A stretch of DNA of 64,000 nucleotides from contig JAPFFF010000022.1 of the NCBI GenBank assembly GCA_039105265.1, forward strand, positions 124,001 through 188,000, read 5' to 3'. The DNA comes from Tritrichomonas musculus (Eukaryota > Parabasalia > Tritrichomonadida > Tritrichomonadidae). The notes beneath the pieces are model-generated. The model saw only the letters and a program-made list of their open reading frames with translations, made no database searches and had not been told where the DNA came from. Of this stretch, positions 54,526 through 62,257 are shown piece by piece (position 1 is the stretch's first letter; the number at the start of each line of letters is the position of its first letter). The translations under genes were made by a program, and so were the position numbers.

Positions 54526-55293
54526 TTATGATTGCATTGTGGTTGTGAAATATTTGTCCACTGCTGTGTGAAAATCATTAAGGCATGATCTTTTGATGGT
54601 AATCCTGGTACCACCTACAGTGACATCATCCCCTTTGAACATAGCTTTGGCCATTCGCTTGATATCTTCATTCGGGGTCATTGCGATGGGTAGGTCATCA
54701 ATAAATATCCAGCGCTTCTTCTTATCTTTATATATCCTGCTGACCTGCCTCCATGAATGCTTGTTGCGACGAACGAGATGGAGTACCACAGAATCCTTAT
54801 CTTTGGGAAGATCCTCAAGCCATATCATATATCGGTAGCTATTTTTGTGATCCTTGGGGACAGCCCTTGGCGTGAGGTCCTTGATTTTGTTAACCATCTG
54901 CTCGCGTTGCTGAGAAGCTAGTGAATCCAATAATTGCATGACATCCCATGCATATGATGGTGATGCCCACATTGCAATATGATTGACCAGCAATCGGTGA
55001 ACATACATACCCTTCAAATCATTTGACAAATTGGGTCTATCTTCATACAATTTCTGGTCTGGTAGAATTCTACCGGACCCACTTTCGAGCAATTCCTGTG
55101 TTGATTTGTTATCAAACCAATGGCGAAACTGTTTCTTGGAATTACATGCGGTGAGAATGCTTTGAGCTTGGTACATATCATCCTTAATGGAATGTATCAA
55201 ACGGAGCTTCTCATTATACTGGATGAATTCATATTCGGTATCGATTGGTTCGACAACAGCTGACACTGATGTGTTTGTCCCAGTTGATTCCAT
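54526..55293 (-). CDS. KilA-N domain protein
   Basis: 255 aa. KilA-N domain about residues 20-125: YEFIQYNEKLRLIHSIKDD, WFDNKSTQELLE, GMYVHRLLVNHIAMWASPSY. The conserved C-terminal module includes VVLHLVRRNKHSWRQV and DDLPIAMTPNEDIKRMAK. Homologue of 10712-11470, but placed at the far right end of B rather than next to PolB. A palindrome copy (55056-55080) falls inside the frame and encodes SGSGRILPD in the loop between two KilA-N elements. TTTTTTATC upstream. Confidence 0.85.
   Translation of the reverse strand: MESTGTNTSVSAVVEPIDTEYEFIQYNEKLRLIHSIKDDMYQAQSILTACNSKKQFRHWFDNKSTQELLESGSGRILPDQKLYEDRPNLSNDLKGMYVHRLLVNHIAMWASPSYAWDVMQLLDSLASQQREQMVNKIKDLTPRAVPKDHKNSYRYMIWLEDLPKDKDSVVLHLVRRNKHSWRQVSRIYKDKKKRWIFIDDLPIAMTPNEDIKRMAKAMFKGDDVTVGGTRITIKRSCLNDFHTAVDKYFTTTMQS
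55056..55080. repeat. Palindrome, copy 3, inside the KilA-N coding region
   Basis: GGTCTGGTAGAATTCTACC followed by GGACC, one base off the perfect copy at 34126-34149. The only copy found within a coding region; it reads through in frame in a variable loop. Confidence 0.7.
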
Positions 55294-55391
55294 TTGGAAT
55301 TCGATAAAAAATTGAGTTGCATTGCGAACCAGCTAGTTATTACATCATATGGAGTTGAGTCCAAAAATATAAAATACGGATGCATAAATGC

Positions 55392-55709
55392 TTAAGCATA
55401 TTCATATGAGAATGCGAGTATTTTCAATAGCATCTTGATCCTACTCAAATCGAGTTCCTTGCGATCATAGCTATCACCATCTATGATTTTGGTTCGAAGG
55501 GATTCCAAATCAGTTTCATAATTTGATATTGTATCGATGAGATCGTCCATGAAATCATCGTCGTTGTGGTAGTCGAATGCAAGGGATTTCCATTGGGGGT
55601 ATTTCTTGAGGATGACGTGTTCGAGGTAATCGAGTTTGACACCATTAGCTTCGACATTGGAGAGTTGTGGCATAGCAGCGAATGCACTGTGTGCAGTTGT
55701 TGAATTCAT
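55392..55709 (-). CDS. 105-aa acidic protein, unknown
   Basis: From MNSTTAHSAFAAMPQLSNVE; the ATG at 55709 is preferred over upstream codons inside the terminal region because AATTTTTTATC precedes it, as for KilA-N. Helical and acidic (YHNDDDFMDDLIDTISNYET). Last gene before the right terminal repeat. No homologue in A within the window. Confidence 0.55.
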   Translation of the reverse strand: MNSTTAHSAFAAMPQLSNVEANGVKLDYLEHVILKKYPQWKSLAFDYHNDDDFMDDLIDTISNYETDLESLRTKIIDGDSYDRKELDLSRIKMLLKILAFSYEYA

Positions 55710-55760
55710 TTCTAACTGGATAAAAAATTGAATTGGTTTGAGATTCGCGTTATTTTTGGG

Positions 55761-55979
55761 ATTCATCTGAGTCCCCAAATATGGTCCATAAGTGGGCTAT
55801 TTTTGGAATTTGTATGGGCCCAAATATGGGCGTTTTATGGGCGTTTTGGGGAGGTATGCGGTATGGATCCCATATGTGGATTTTGAATTTTAACCCGAAT
55901 ATGGGCTCAAATATGGGCCATTTATGGGCGTTTTAAGTGGATTCTATCTGACCTGGATTATTGATACACTATCACTACT
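55761..55979 (-). repeat. Right terminal inverted repeat of Maverick B
   Basis: 219 bp, mirror of 27673-27891. Ends CACTATCACTACT, then the GATGGG duplication. Confidence 0.93.
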
Positions 55980-55985
55980 GATGGG
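55980..55985 (+). repeat. Target-site duplication of Maverick B, right copy
   Basis: GATGGG, identical to 27667-27672. Confidence 0.9.
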
Positions 55986-56293
55986 TATCAATTTCAGAAA
56001 ATAATAAGAACAGAAAGTCTCACCAAAATGTTTATTTTCAATACTTTGATAAATTGCCTCAAAATGCTATTCCTGTGAAAAAATATAATTCATCCACTTT
56101 TGAAAATTATTTCTATTCAAATGGTGAATTTTATTTTTTCAATGGAGAAAAATACAGAAAATTGGAAAAACTTCAAAGGTCTAAATATTCAACATTTTAT
56201 GTTTATGTAATTGATACCAAAGGAAAAAAAGTTCAAACTTTCGTTAACAAATTTGAAAGAGAATATATAAATAAAAAAAAGACCGTTAAATAG
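55986..56293 (+). pseudogene. HNH gene of element C, 3' part beyond Maverick B
   Basis: Resumes with residues typical of the end of an HNH/NUMOD protein (SENNKNRKSHQNVYF) and goes on to a C-terminal domain (EFYFFNGEKYRKLEKLQRSK, FVNKFEREYI) like the end of the 2197-2811 protein. Composition is again very AT-rich, as in 25283-27672. This is one side of the interrupted gene. Confidence 0.7.
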
Positions 56294-56369
56294 TCATTTC
56301 ACAAAATAAACTAACTTTTTGAATTTAAATTTTAATCCGTTTATTTTTTCATTTCACCTCATTTTTTAA

Positions 56370-56612
56370 ATGTCTCGAATCGAAAGACTCATTCAAGTTC
56401 ATAAAGAAATTGTTGAACTTACAAACAAATGGGATAATGCAACCCCTCAAGAGAAAGAAAACATTTGGTTCGCAATTTATTTCCGATTCTCAAATGTGTT
56501 GAAAGAAAGGAAATATTTTCTTCAACAATGTGAAATTTGTGATTCAGATTCTGAATCCATCAAAGCTTTCAATGATTATGCCACCTATTGGTTAAAATAC
56601 TGGAATGAATAA
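56370..56612 (+). CDS. 80-aa helical protein, unknown
   Basis: MSRIERLIQVHKEIVELTNK onwards; all-helical with several Trp and an ICDSDSES turn. Start follows TTTCACCTCATTTTTTAA, the element C signal. Confidence 0.55.
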   Translation: MSRIERLIQVHKEIVELTNKWDNATPQEKENIWFAIYFRFSNVLKERKYFLQQCEICDSDSESIKAFNDYATYWLKYWNE

Positions 56613-56697
56613 ACAATTTTTAATCTTAAAATTTTTTTCTTTTTAACTTTTTCTGAGATAAGTTAACTCAAATCACCTCACTTAAATACTTTGTTCA

Positions 56698-56952
56698 ATG
56701 TCAACGTTTGATGCTTTAAATGCTCTAAACTTGATTCTCAATAAAGTGGACGAATATCAAAATTCTAATGATAGAAATCATCAAATAGAGGTTCTCAATG
56801 AATTGCATCGAATCTTTATAGAAATTAATGAAGATGATTTTTTCGTGGAGCAACAAATCTTTTCTAATACTGAACAAGAATTAGTAGAAAATCTGCAATT
56901 TTTTGCGATTTATCAACTTGAAGAAATTGAAAACTCACCGTTAATTAATTAA
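56698..56952 (+). CDS. 84-aa protein, paralogue of 57385-57621
   Basis: Shares LNxILxKxxxYQxSNDRN, LNELH, EQQI and ELxENLQFFAIYQL with the 78-aa protein two genes downstream. Helical; function unknown. Start follows ATCACCTCACTT. Confidence 0.6.
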   Translation: MSTFDALNALNLILNKVDEYQNSNDRNHQIEVLNELHRIFIEINEDDFFVEQQIFSNTEQELVENLQFFAIYQLEEIENSPLIN

Positions 56953-57009
56953 ATAAACATTAACTTTTTCAATAATGTGGTCGTTTTTCATTTCACTATT
57001 ATTTTAAGA

Positions 57010-57351
57010 ATGAGCAAGAAAAGTAAGTGGGGAAAAATCATTGTTCAAGGATTACCAAATCAACAATTTTTCTATCCCCTTGATGAAAAGGAAAAGAATA
57101 TTGTGAAGTTTCCAAAGAAAAAGAGAAAGAATTTGAAGCAAGCTTATGAAAAACTTCAAATTGCAAAAGAAGAATTACCACCAATAGATGAAATAATTCA
57201 ACTTGCAAAAGAAAAAGAAAGAAATCCAGCAAAAGAATTTGAAAAAGAAATTAACAAAAAAGTTGATTTACCACCAATCGATGAATTAATTCATCAAACA
57301 AGTTCAACAACTCAATTACCTTCAATTGAAACATTTTTGAATAAAAAATAA
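57010..57351 (+). CDS. 113-aa Lys-rich protein with repeated LPPIDE motifs
   Basis: From MSKKSKWGKIIVQGLPNQQF; the upstream ATG lies before the start motif and is rejected. A basic N-terminal half (KFPKKKRKNLKQ) and three short linear motifs in the C-terminal half: LPPIDEIIQ, LPPIDELIH, LPSIETFLN, regularly spaced by Lys/Glu-rich linkers. These look like docking peptides for a partner protein. Confidence 0.6.
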   Translation: MSKKSKWGKIIVQGLPNQQFFYPLDEKEKNIVKFPKKKRKNLKQAYEKLQIAKEELPPIDEIIQLAKEKERNPAKEFEKEINKKVDLPPIDELIHQTSSTTQLPSIETFLNKK

Positions 57352-57384
57352 TTAATTCATTTCACTTTTATTTTTTGTTTTTCG

Positions 57385-57621
57385 ATGACAGCATCAAATC
57401 AATATTTATATTTCTTAAATGAAATATTGAGAAAAACTTTTGACTACCAAAAATCCAATGATAGAAATGAAAAAGTTCAAATTTTGAATGAAATTCATTC
57501 AATGCACAAAAATATTCTTGAAAGTGAATATTCTTTAGACCAACAAATTAAACAAGGTGAAGAAGATAGTTTTGTTGAAACATTACAATTCTTTGTAATT
57601 GTTCAATTAATGACTTTTTGA
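57385..57621 (+). CDS. 78-aa protein, paralogue of 56698-56952
   Basis: MTASNQYLYFLNEILRKTFD, then YQKSNDRNEKVQILNEIH and LQFFVIVQL as in its paralogue. The pair flanks the LPPIDE-motif gene, so a local duplication is likely. Confidence 0.6.
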   Translation: MTASNQYLYFLNEILRKTFDYQKSNDRNEKVQILNEIHSMHKNILESEYSLDQQIKQGEEDSFVETLQFFVIVQLMTF

Positions 57622-58238
57622 GAGAAAATTTTGAACCATCTCACTTTTTCAATTAAATAAGTAAAAATCAACATTTTAATGAAACTTCCATTATTTTTGA
57701 ATTAATTTCTATCCATAAATGAAAAAATAAAATTAAAAAAATCAACCATCTTAATTTTTTGAGAGAAAATTTTGAACCATCTAACTTTTTTGAATAAACT
57801 TCTGACCAATAATTAAAAAATCAAATAATTAAACTTAATTTAATTAAAAATCAACTTTCATTATTTTTGAATATTTTCACCCACCATTTTTTCAATAAAC
57901 TTCAACCATCTTAACTTTTTGAAAGAACTTTTGACCAATATTTAAAAAATTAATTAATCCATCTCAAAAATAAATAATAAAATTAAAAATCATTATTTTC
58001 ACCCACCATTTTTCAATAAACTTCAACCATCTTAACTTTTTGAAAGAACTTCTGACCAATATTTAAAAAATTAATTAATCCATCTCAAAAATAATTAATT
58101 TAATTAAAAAATCATTATTTTAACAACTTTTATTATTTTTGAGAGAAAATTTTGAACCATCTCACTTTTTCAATTAAATAATTAAAAAAATCAACTATTT
58201 TCACTTTTTCAATATTTTCAATTCATTTCATTTGTTCA
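57622..58238. repeat. AT-rich gene-free stretch with shuffled repeats
   Basis: GAGAGAAAATTTTGAACCAT occurs at about 57621, 57761 and 58140. A unit of about 110 bp (TTCACCCACCATTTTT, AATAAACTTCAACCATCTTA, CTTTTTGAAAGAACTT) is tandemly duplicated at about 57887 and 57999. No ORF. The repeats resemble multiplied promoter/3' end sequence of the adjacent small genes. Confidence 0.7.
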
Positions 58239-58523
58239 ATGTTGTCCAAAAAAGTTCAGACCGAAAAGAAAAATTCGAATAGAGTTGTTCGAATAGCAGA
58301 AATTATTGGAGATACAGTCAAAGTTTATCAACTTGATAGGCATGAGATGATTAAAGATTACAAACACCCAAAAGTAATGAGTCGAAAAGAATATCTCAAA
58401 GAAATTGAAGAGAAGATATCAAAAATTGAATCATCAAATTCAAACAATGATTTCCAAGAACCTATACAATTCTCTGAAGAAGAAGAGGGAAGAAGAAGAA
58501 GAAGATTCAAAATCAGAAATTAA
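58239..58523 (+). CDS. 94-aa basic protein, unknown
   Basis: MLSKKVQTEKKNSNRVVRIA, a short strand-rich part (IIGDTVKVYQLDRHEM), then a charged helix and a tail of acidic residues followed by GRRRRRFKIRN. Could bind nucleic acid. Confidence 0.55.
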   Translation: MLSKKVQTEKKNSNRVVRIAEIIGDTVKVYQLDRHEMIKDYKHPKVMSRKEYLKEIEEKISKIESSNSNNDFQEPIQFSEEEEGRRRRRFKIRN

Positions 58524-58541
58524 ATAAATAAACATTTTTCT

Positions 58542-58637
58542 TTACTTTTTAATTATTTTTTTCTTCTTTTTTCTTTTGATATCATCGAATTTCCATTCTT
58601 TTCTACGGTATTCTTCGAATTCTTTTTCATTATTCAT
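58542..58637 (-). CDS. 31-aa very basic peptide
   Basis: MNNEKEFEEYRRKEWKFDDI followed by Lys-rich KRKKKKKIIKK. Its ATG overlaps the stop of the methyltransferase region by 4 bp, typical of translational coupling or tight packing. Too short for certainty. Confidence 0.35.
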   Translation of the reverse strand: MNNEKEFEEYRRKEWKFDDIKRKKKKKIIKK

Positions 58638-59565
58638 TTAAAATGATATAAAATAATTTCTTCAATTGTTGAGAATTTTTTCATTCTATAAGGTAAAATT
58701 TCACATTTTGTTAATGGAATTCCTTTTTGTTTAAAGAAATTAATAATTTCAGTTATTCCAGAAGATATTGTTGTAAATAATAAATATTCAGACTCATTCA
58801 AAATTTCAATTAAATCTAAATTATTTGAATATGTCCAATTTTTATCTACTGAAACAATTGGTGGGTCAATTATAAATACAATATTATCTTTTTCTTTATA
58901 TTCATCATATAATTCTTTCCAATCTTTTGAAACTAATTCAATTCCTTCTAAATATTTTTCAATATTTTCATCGTAATTTTCTTTAGGAATTCTATTACAA
59001 TATGGTCTTTTATTTAAATCTTCTAAATCTTTTGAAATATGAGGTGCAAATAATAAACAATTTGATAATGTATATAAATCAATATAACCTTTATAATTAT
59101 TCAATAATTCATCAATTTTCTTTTTAGTTTCAGTTCAGATAAAATTTTATTATAATTTTCATTAATTAACGGTCGAATTAATTCAATTAATTTATTCGTT
59201 TCAGGAATTTTATCTAATCGTTCTTTATAGTTTTCAAAATCATTACAAATAATTTTACTTTTTGGATGAACTTGATGAACTAAATAACTCAAAAAGAATG
59301 AACCGCCAAATAAATCAATAAACGTTTTATTTTCACTATCTTTAATACTTTCAATTAATTTTAAGAATTTATGTTTTCCCTTAGATTTATTGTTTTGAAA
59401 AGGCAATGGAGGATTTTTTCTAATCGGTTCTCTAACAATTTTTTTCTTTGATTGTTTTTCCGATTCCACTTTTTCAATATTTTCACCCACATTTTCGGGT
59501 TCAACTTTTTCAACAGTTTCACTCACTGTTTGTTTTTTATTTGTTCTTTTGGTCCTTGTAGACAT
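58634..59565 (-). pseudogene. DNA adenine-N6 methyltransferase (D12/Dam type), looks broken
   Basis: A basic/acidic N-terminal extension of about 55 residues, then PLPFQNNKSKGKHKFLKLI, the SAM-binding motif TFIDLFGGSFFLSYL and ICNDFENY, all typical of D12 class methyltransferases. Further on, FIIDPPIVSVD provides the DPP catalytic motif, followed by IEILNESEYLLFTTIS. Order and spacing match Dam-like enzymes of phages and large DNA viruses. The gene appears interrupted about once. Would methylate adenine in element DNA, or act as a solitary partner for the nucleases of element C. Confidence 0.75.
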
Positions 59566-59615
59566 CTTTTTTTATTTCGATAAAAAAATTGAATTAATTT
59601 TTAATTTGGTTCAAA

Positions 59616-59879
59616 ATGAATTCTTTACAAACTTCTTTAAATAATTTTGAAACCAAAAATAAACAATATTGGAATAAGATTAGAAAACAAATGACCAATA
59701 TTTATCTCAATAAAGTTGATGATAACAATGAATTGAAATTATTAGCATTGAATTTTATTAATAATGAATTAACTTTAGAAAATGAAATAATTAAAGATAT
59801 TGAAGAAATTCAAATAATTATGAATAGAATAAAATCAAAATTAAATACAATGCATAATTTAAGAAGGAAGGTTTATTAA
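59616..59879 (+). CDS. 87-aa helical protein, unknown
   Basis: MNSLQTSLNNFETKNKQYWN onwards, with two long helices (ELKLLALNFINNELTLENEI; IMNRIKSKLNTMHNLRRK). Divergent from the methyltransferase; tail-to-tail with the next gene, overlapping by 4 bp. Confidence 0.55.
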   Translation: MNSLQTSLNNFETKNKQYWNKIRKQMTNIYLNKVDDNNELKLLALNFINNELTLENEIIKDIEEIQIIMNRIKSKLNTMHNLRRKVY

Positions 59880-60157
59880 ATTATTTTCAGTATATCGAGT
59901 TCATTTTTTTGAATCCATTTAATTAATTCTTCTCTTTCCATTTTTTCTGGTAAAGGAACTAATAGAACCCAAGAAGAATATTCAACCAAACTTTTCAATT
60001 TTTCAATTGGTTGTAATTTTGGATACATTAAAACATCAATGAAAGATGGACTTTTTCTTTCTAAATTAGTTCCCAAGTAAACAACATCAGAATCATTTGA
60101 TTCTTCTTCTTCTTCCAAAATTTTAGAAGACCAAATTTTCAATTGATTACTTGACAT
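59876..60157 (-). CDS. 93-aa protein, unknown
   Basis: MSSNQLKIWSSKILEEEEES, an acidic linker, then a compact domain with PSFIDVLMYPKLQPIEKL and SSWVLLVPLPEKMER. Start follows GTTCACTTTG on the minus strand. Confidence 0.5.
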   Translation of the reverse strand: MSSNQLKIWSSKILEEEEESNDSDVVYLGTNLERKSPSFIDVLMYPKLQPIEKLKSLVEYSSWVLLVPLPEKMEREELIKWIQKNELDILKII

Positions 60158-60197
60158 TTTTCAAAGTGAACTGAACTAATCACTTCACTGAAAAATA

Positions 60198-60362
60198 ATG
60201 AGTGAAGTTGAAATTGAAAAGATTTGGAAAGAAATCTATAGTTTAAAAGAAAGATGTGTACATATTGAACAACAAATTAATGAAATTATGGTTTTAATTT
60301 CAACATTTATTAACAAAAATTCAAATTTTAAAGAAACAAATGAAGAACCAAATAACCCTTGA
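60198..60362 (+). CDS. 54-aa coiled-coil peptide
   Basis: MSEVEIEKIWKEIYSLKERC, HIEQQINEIMVLISTF: one amphipathic helix, then a short polar tail. AATCACTTCACT lies 10 bp upstream of the ATG, supporting a real small gene. Confidence 0.5.
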   Translation: MSEVEIEKIWKEIYSLKERCVHIEQQINEIMVLISTFINKNSNFKETNEEPNNP

Positions 60363-60426
60363 ATAAAAAATTTTATTCCAACACTTAACTTTTTTTTTCT
60401 CAAAAATTTTTTTATCACGTTATAAA

Positions 60427-60753
60427 ATGGAATTTATTTATTTAATTAGAGAAAGAGAATTTGTATATTCTAATCAAAATATTTATAAAATTGGACGAAC
60501 AAATAATTCAATTAAAATTAGAATGAATAATTATCCAAAAGATTCTGAGATTTTATTAATTGAACCCGTTATAAATTCAATTGAAATTGAAAATCAATTA
60601 ATTAAAATTTTTGATGAAGAATTTTCAAAAGCTTATACAAAAGATGGTTTAGAAATAATTGGAAATGAATATTATCAAGGAGATTTGAATAAAATGATAT
60701 ATTTGATAAGAACATATATTAGAAATCATTGTTCCGATAAAATTTTAATTTAA
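60427..60753 (+). CDS. T5orf172/GIY-YIG-like nuclease
   Basis: 108 aa. MEFIYLIREREFVYSNQNIY leads to YKIGRTNNSIKIRMNNYP, the T5orf172 (GIY-YIG-like) signature; then SIEIENQLIKIFDEEF and GNEYYQGDLNKMIYLIR complete the fold. This domain is common in NCLDV and phages, alone or fused to KilA-N. Probably a DNA nuclease of selfish or defence type. Confidence 0.82.
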   Translation: MEFIYLIREREFVYSNQNIYKIGRTNNSIKIRMNNYPKDSEILLIEPVINSIEIENQLIKIFDEEFSKAYTKDGLEIIGNEYYQGDLNKMIYLIRTYIRNHCSDKILI

Positions 60754-60782
60754 TGACTTCACTTTTTTTTAAAAAAACAAAA

Positions 60783-60986
60783 ATGTCTGAAAACAATTTC
60801 AAAGATTTCTATGATTCCTTACCTTTTGGTACATATTCACTTATTGAATTGACTGATTTATACAATCAATTCTTTGGAACAAATTTAACAAAAAAAGAAT
60901 TGTTAATTAAAGAACCAGAAATTGATAGTTTATTTTTATGTTGGAAAGAAAATGTTTTAGATTTTGAAAAAATTAAAAGGGATTGA
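60783..60986 (+). CDS. 67-aa protein, winged-helix-like
   Basis: MSENNFKDFYDSLPFGTYSL, IELTDLYNQFFGTNLTKKEL, then FEKIKRD. Resembles the last 60 residues of the protein at 25580-26764 (TDELVQLYNDYFQTNL, YEKIKK). Probably a small helix-turn-helix module. Preceded by GACTTCACTTTTT. Confidence 0.55.
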   Translation: MSENNFKDFYDSLPFGTYSLIELTDLYNQFFGTNLTKKELLIKEPEIDSLFLCWKENVLDFEKIKRD

Positions 60987-61016
60987 ATAAAAAATTTTAT
61001 CACTTCACTTTTTTTA

Positions 61017-61202
61017 ATGACTTTTGCTCAAGAGTTTGAATATGAGGAAGATGTTGAAGAAGAAGAATTTGAAGAAGATGAGGAGGAAGAAGAAACCGAA
61101 GAAATAGAAGAAGAAGATGAAGAAGAAGAAGATTTCATTACTTCAGAAGAATTTGACCTTATGATGTCAATGATTATGTCAAATATGAAAGCTAATGAAT
61201 AA
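61017..61202 (+). CDS. 61-aa acidic protein
   Basis: MTFAQEFEYEEDVEEEEFEE onwards; over half the residues are Glu/Asp, ending in a Met-rich helix (FDLMMSMIMSNMKANE). TCACTTCACTTTTTTTA sits directly before the ATG. A DNA-mimic or histone-binding role is possible but not shown. Confidence 0.55.
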   Translation: MTFAQEFEYEEDVEEEEFEEDEEEEETEEIEEEDEEEEDFITSEEFDLMMSMIMSNMKANE

Positions 61203-61260
61203 AAAATTTTAAACTTTTTCTATTTATTATTTCACTTCATTATTTCATTTTTTTTTTAAA

Positions 61261-61413
61261 ATGTCTGGACAACAAAAACCTCAACAAAACTTTTCTGAAG
61301 AAGAAGAGGAGGAAGAAGAATACATTGATATTACTTCTGAAAATGAAGGATTCAATCCTTTGTTAACTCTCATGATTCTACTTGATTATTGGTTTTTCAT
61401 AAATAAACATTGA
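61261..61413 (+). CDS. 50-aa acidic-then-hydrophobic peptide
   Basis: MSGQQKPQQNFSEEEEEEEE, then YIDITSENEGFNPLLTLMIL and LDYWFFINKH. Same plan as its neighbour (acidic block followed by a hydrophobic helix). TTTCACTTCATTATTTCA lies upstream. Confidence 0.5.
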   Translation: MSGQQKPQQNFSEEEEEEEEYIDITSENEGFNPLLTLMILLDYWFFINKH

Positions 61414-61446
61414 ATTTTTTTTTCATTAATTTTTTCTATATTTTAA

Positions 61447-61896
61447 ATGTCTAAAAAGAATCAAATTGTATTATTACCTTTAACTTGGAATATTCAATAT
61501 AATCATTGTCCAAAAGATTATAAAGGTATTCCACGTACAATTTATTGTACAATGTGTTCAGACCCAAAAATTGATTTGACTTGGTTTGTAGGTGATTTAT
61601 ATAGTTGGATTTTTTTGGATGAATTCAAAAAAGATTGGGATGCAATTATAAATTATGCAAAAAGTAAAAAATATTCAGTATCTGGTGAAATTTTAGGTGT
61701 TCAATCAAAAGAAATTGATGGTGAAGTTTCAGATAAAGATAAGAAAAAAGTTAAAATAACATTCAAAAATGGAACTTACACATCAAGTGATTGTGATTTT
61801 CCAATTGGAGATAATTATATTGACCATTATTTACCAAGAACAAATAAACCTCTACCTTCAAATTATTATCCAAACAAAAAACAAAAAGCAAAATAA
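61447..61896 (+). CDS. 149-aa protein, unknown
   Basis: MSKKNQIVLLPLTWNIQYNH, YCTMCSDPKIDLTWFVGDLY, SWIFLDEFKKDWDAII, ending in a Lys-rich tail. Looks globular with one CxxC. No family recognised. Confidence 0.55.
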   Translation: MSKKNQIVLLPLTWNIQYNHCPKDYKGIPRTIYCTMCSDPKIDLTWFVGDLYSWIFLDEFKKDWDAIINYAKSKKYSVSGEILGVQSKEIDGEVSDKDKKKVKITFKNGTYTSSDCDFPIGDNYIDHYLPRTNKPLPSNYYPNKKQKAK

Positions 61897-61917
61897 GATA
61901 ATTTAAAAATTCTTTTT

Positions 61918-62181
61918 TTATTCAGAATTTAAAGTTTGTTTTTCAATTTCATCCAATCTCTCTTGGATTTCTTTTAATTCATTAGCGTCTGGAGTTTCAT
62001 TTGAGTCAATTTTTGTTTGGAGTTCTGAAATTTTCTGTCTTAACGTGAAAATTTCTTTTACGATTAACCATTCCATGCTATCAATTCTTTTAGCAAGATA
62101 TTCATAAGAAGGCATGTTTGAACATCTTTTTTCTAAGAATTCAATTCTTTCTTTTAATGTTTTCTTTTCTAAGAGAGACAT
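61918..62181 (-). CDS. 87-aa coiled-coil protein
   Basis: MSLLEKKTLKERIEFLEKRC, then two heptad segments (LRQKISELQTKID; LKEIQERLDEIEKQ). Divergent from the next gene, with TTCATTTCACTTTAATTG between them. Confidence 0.55.
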   Translation of the reverse strand: MSLLEKKTLKERIEFLEKRCSNMPSYEYLAKRIDSMEWLIVKEIFTLRQKISELQTKIDSNETPDANELKEIQERLDEIEKQTLNSE

Positions 62182-62245
62182 TCAATTAAAGTGAAATGAA
62201 GTTCATATAACAAAATTTTAAACTTTTTTATCTCACCTATTTTTA

Positions 62246-62256
62246 TCACTTCATTA
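62246..62256 (+). promoter_or_regulatory. TCACTTCATTA start motif (element C)
   Basis: TCACTTCATTA ends 1 bp before the ATG at 62258. Variants of TTCACTTCA precede nearly all element C genes. The word is close to the trichomonad initiator element TCAYTWYTCATTA. Confidence 0.55.
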
Positions 62257-62257
62257 A

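Larger units (their letters stand above)
27673..55979 (+). mobile_element. Maverick/Polinton element B, complete with both ends (28,307 bp)
   Basis: Bounded by 219-bp terminal inverted repeats beginning AGTAGTGATAGTG and by GATGGG duplications. Carries major capsid protein, ATPase, integrase, PolB, KilA-N and fibre-related parts. Terminal repeats differ at only a few positions and the duplication is exact, so the insertion is young. GC content is visibly higher than in element C, Maverick A or host DNA. Internally it has been reworked: a nested terminal repeat, a shuffled fibre region and a large inverted duplication, about three or four disturbances in all. Confidence 0.93.
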
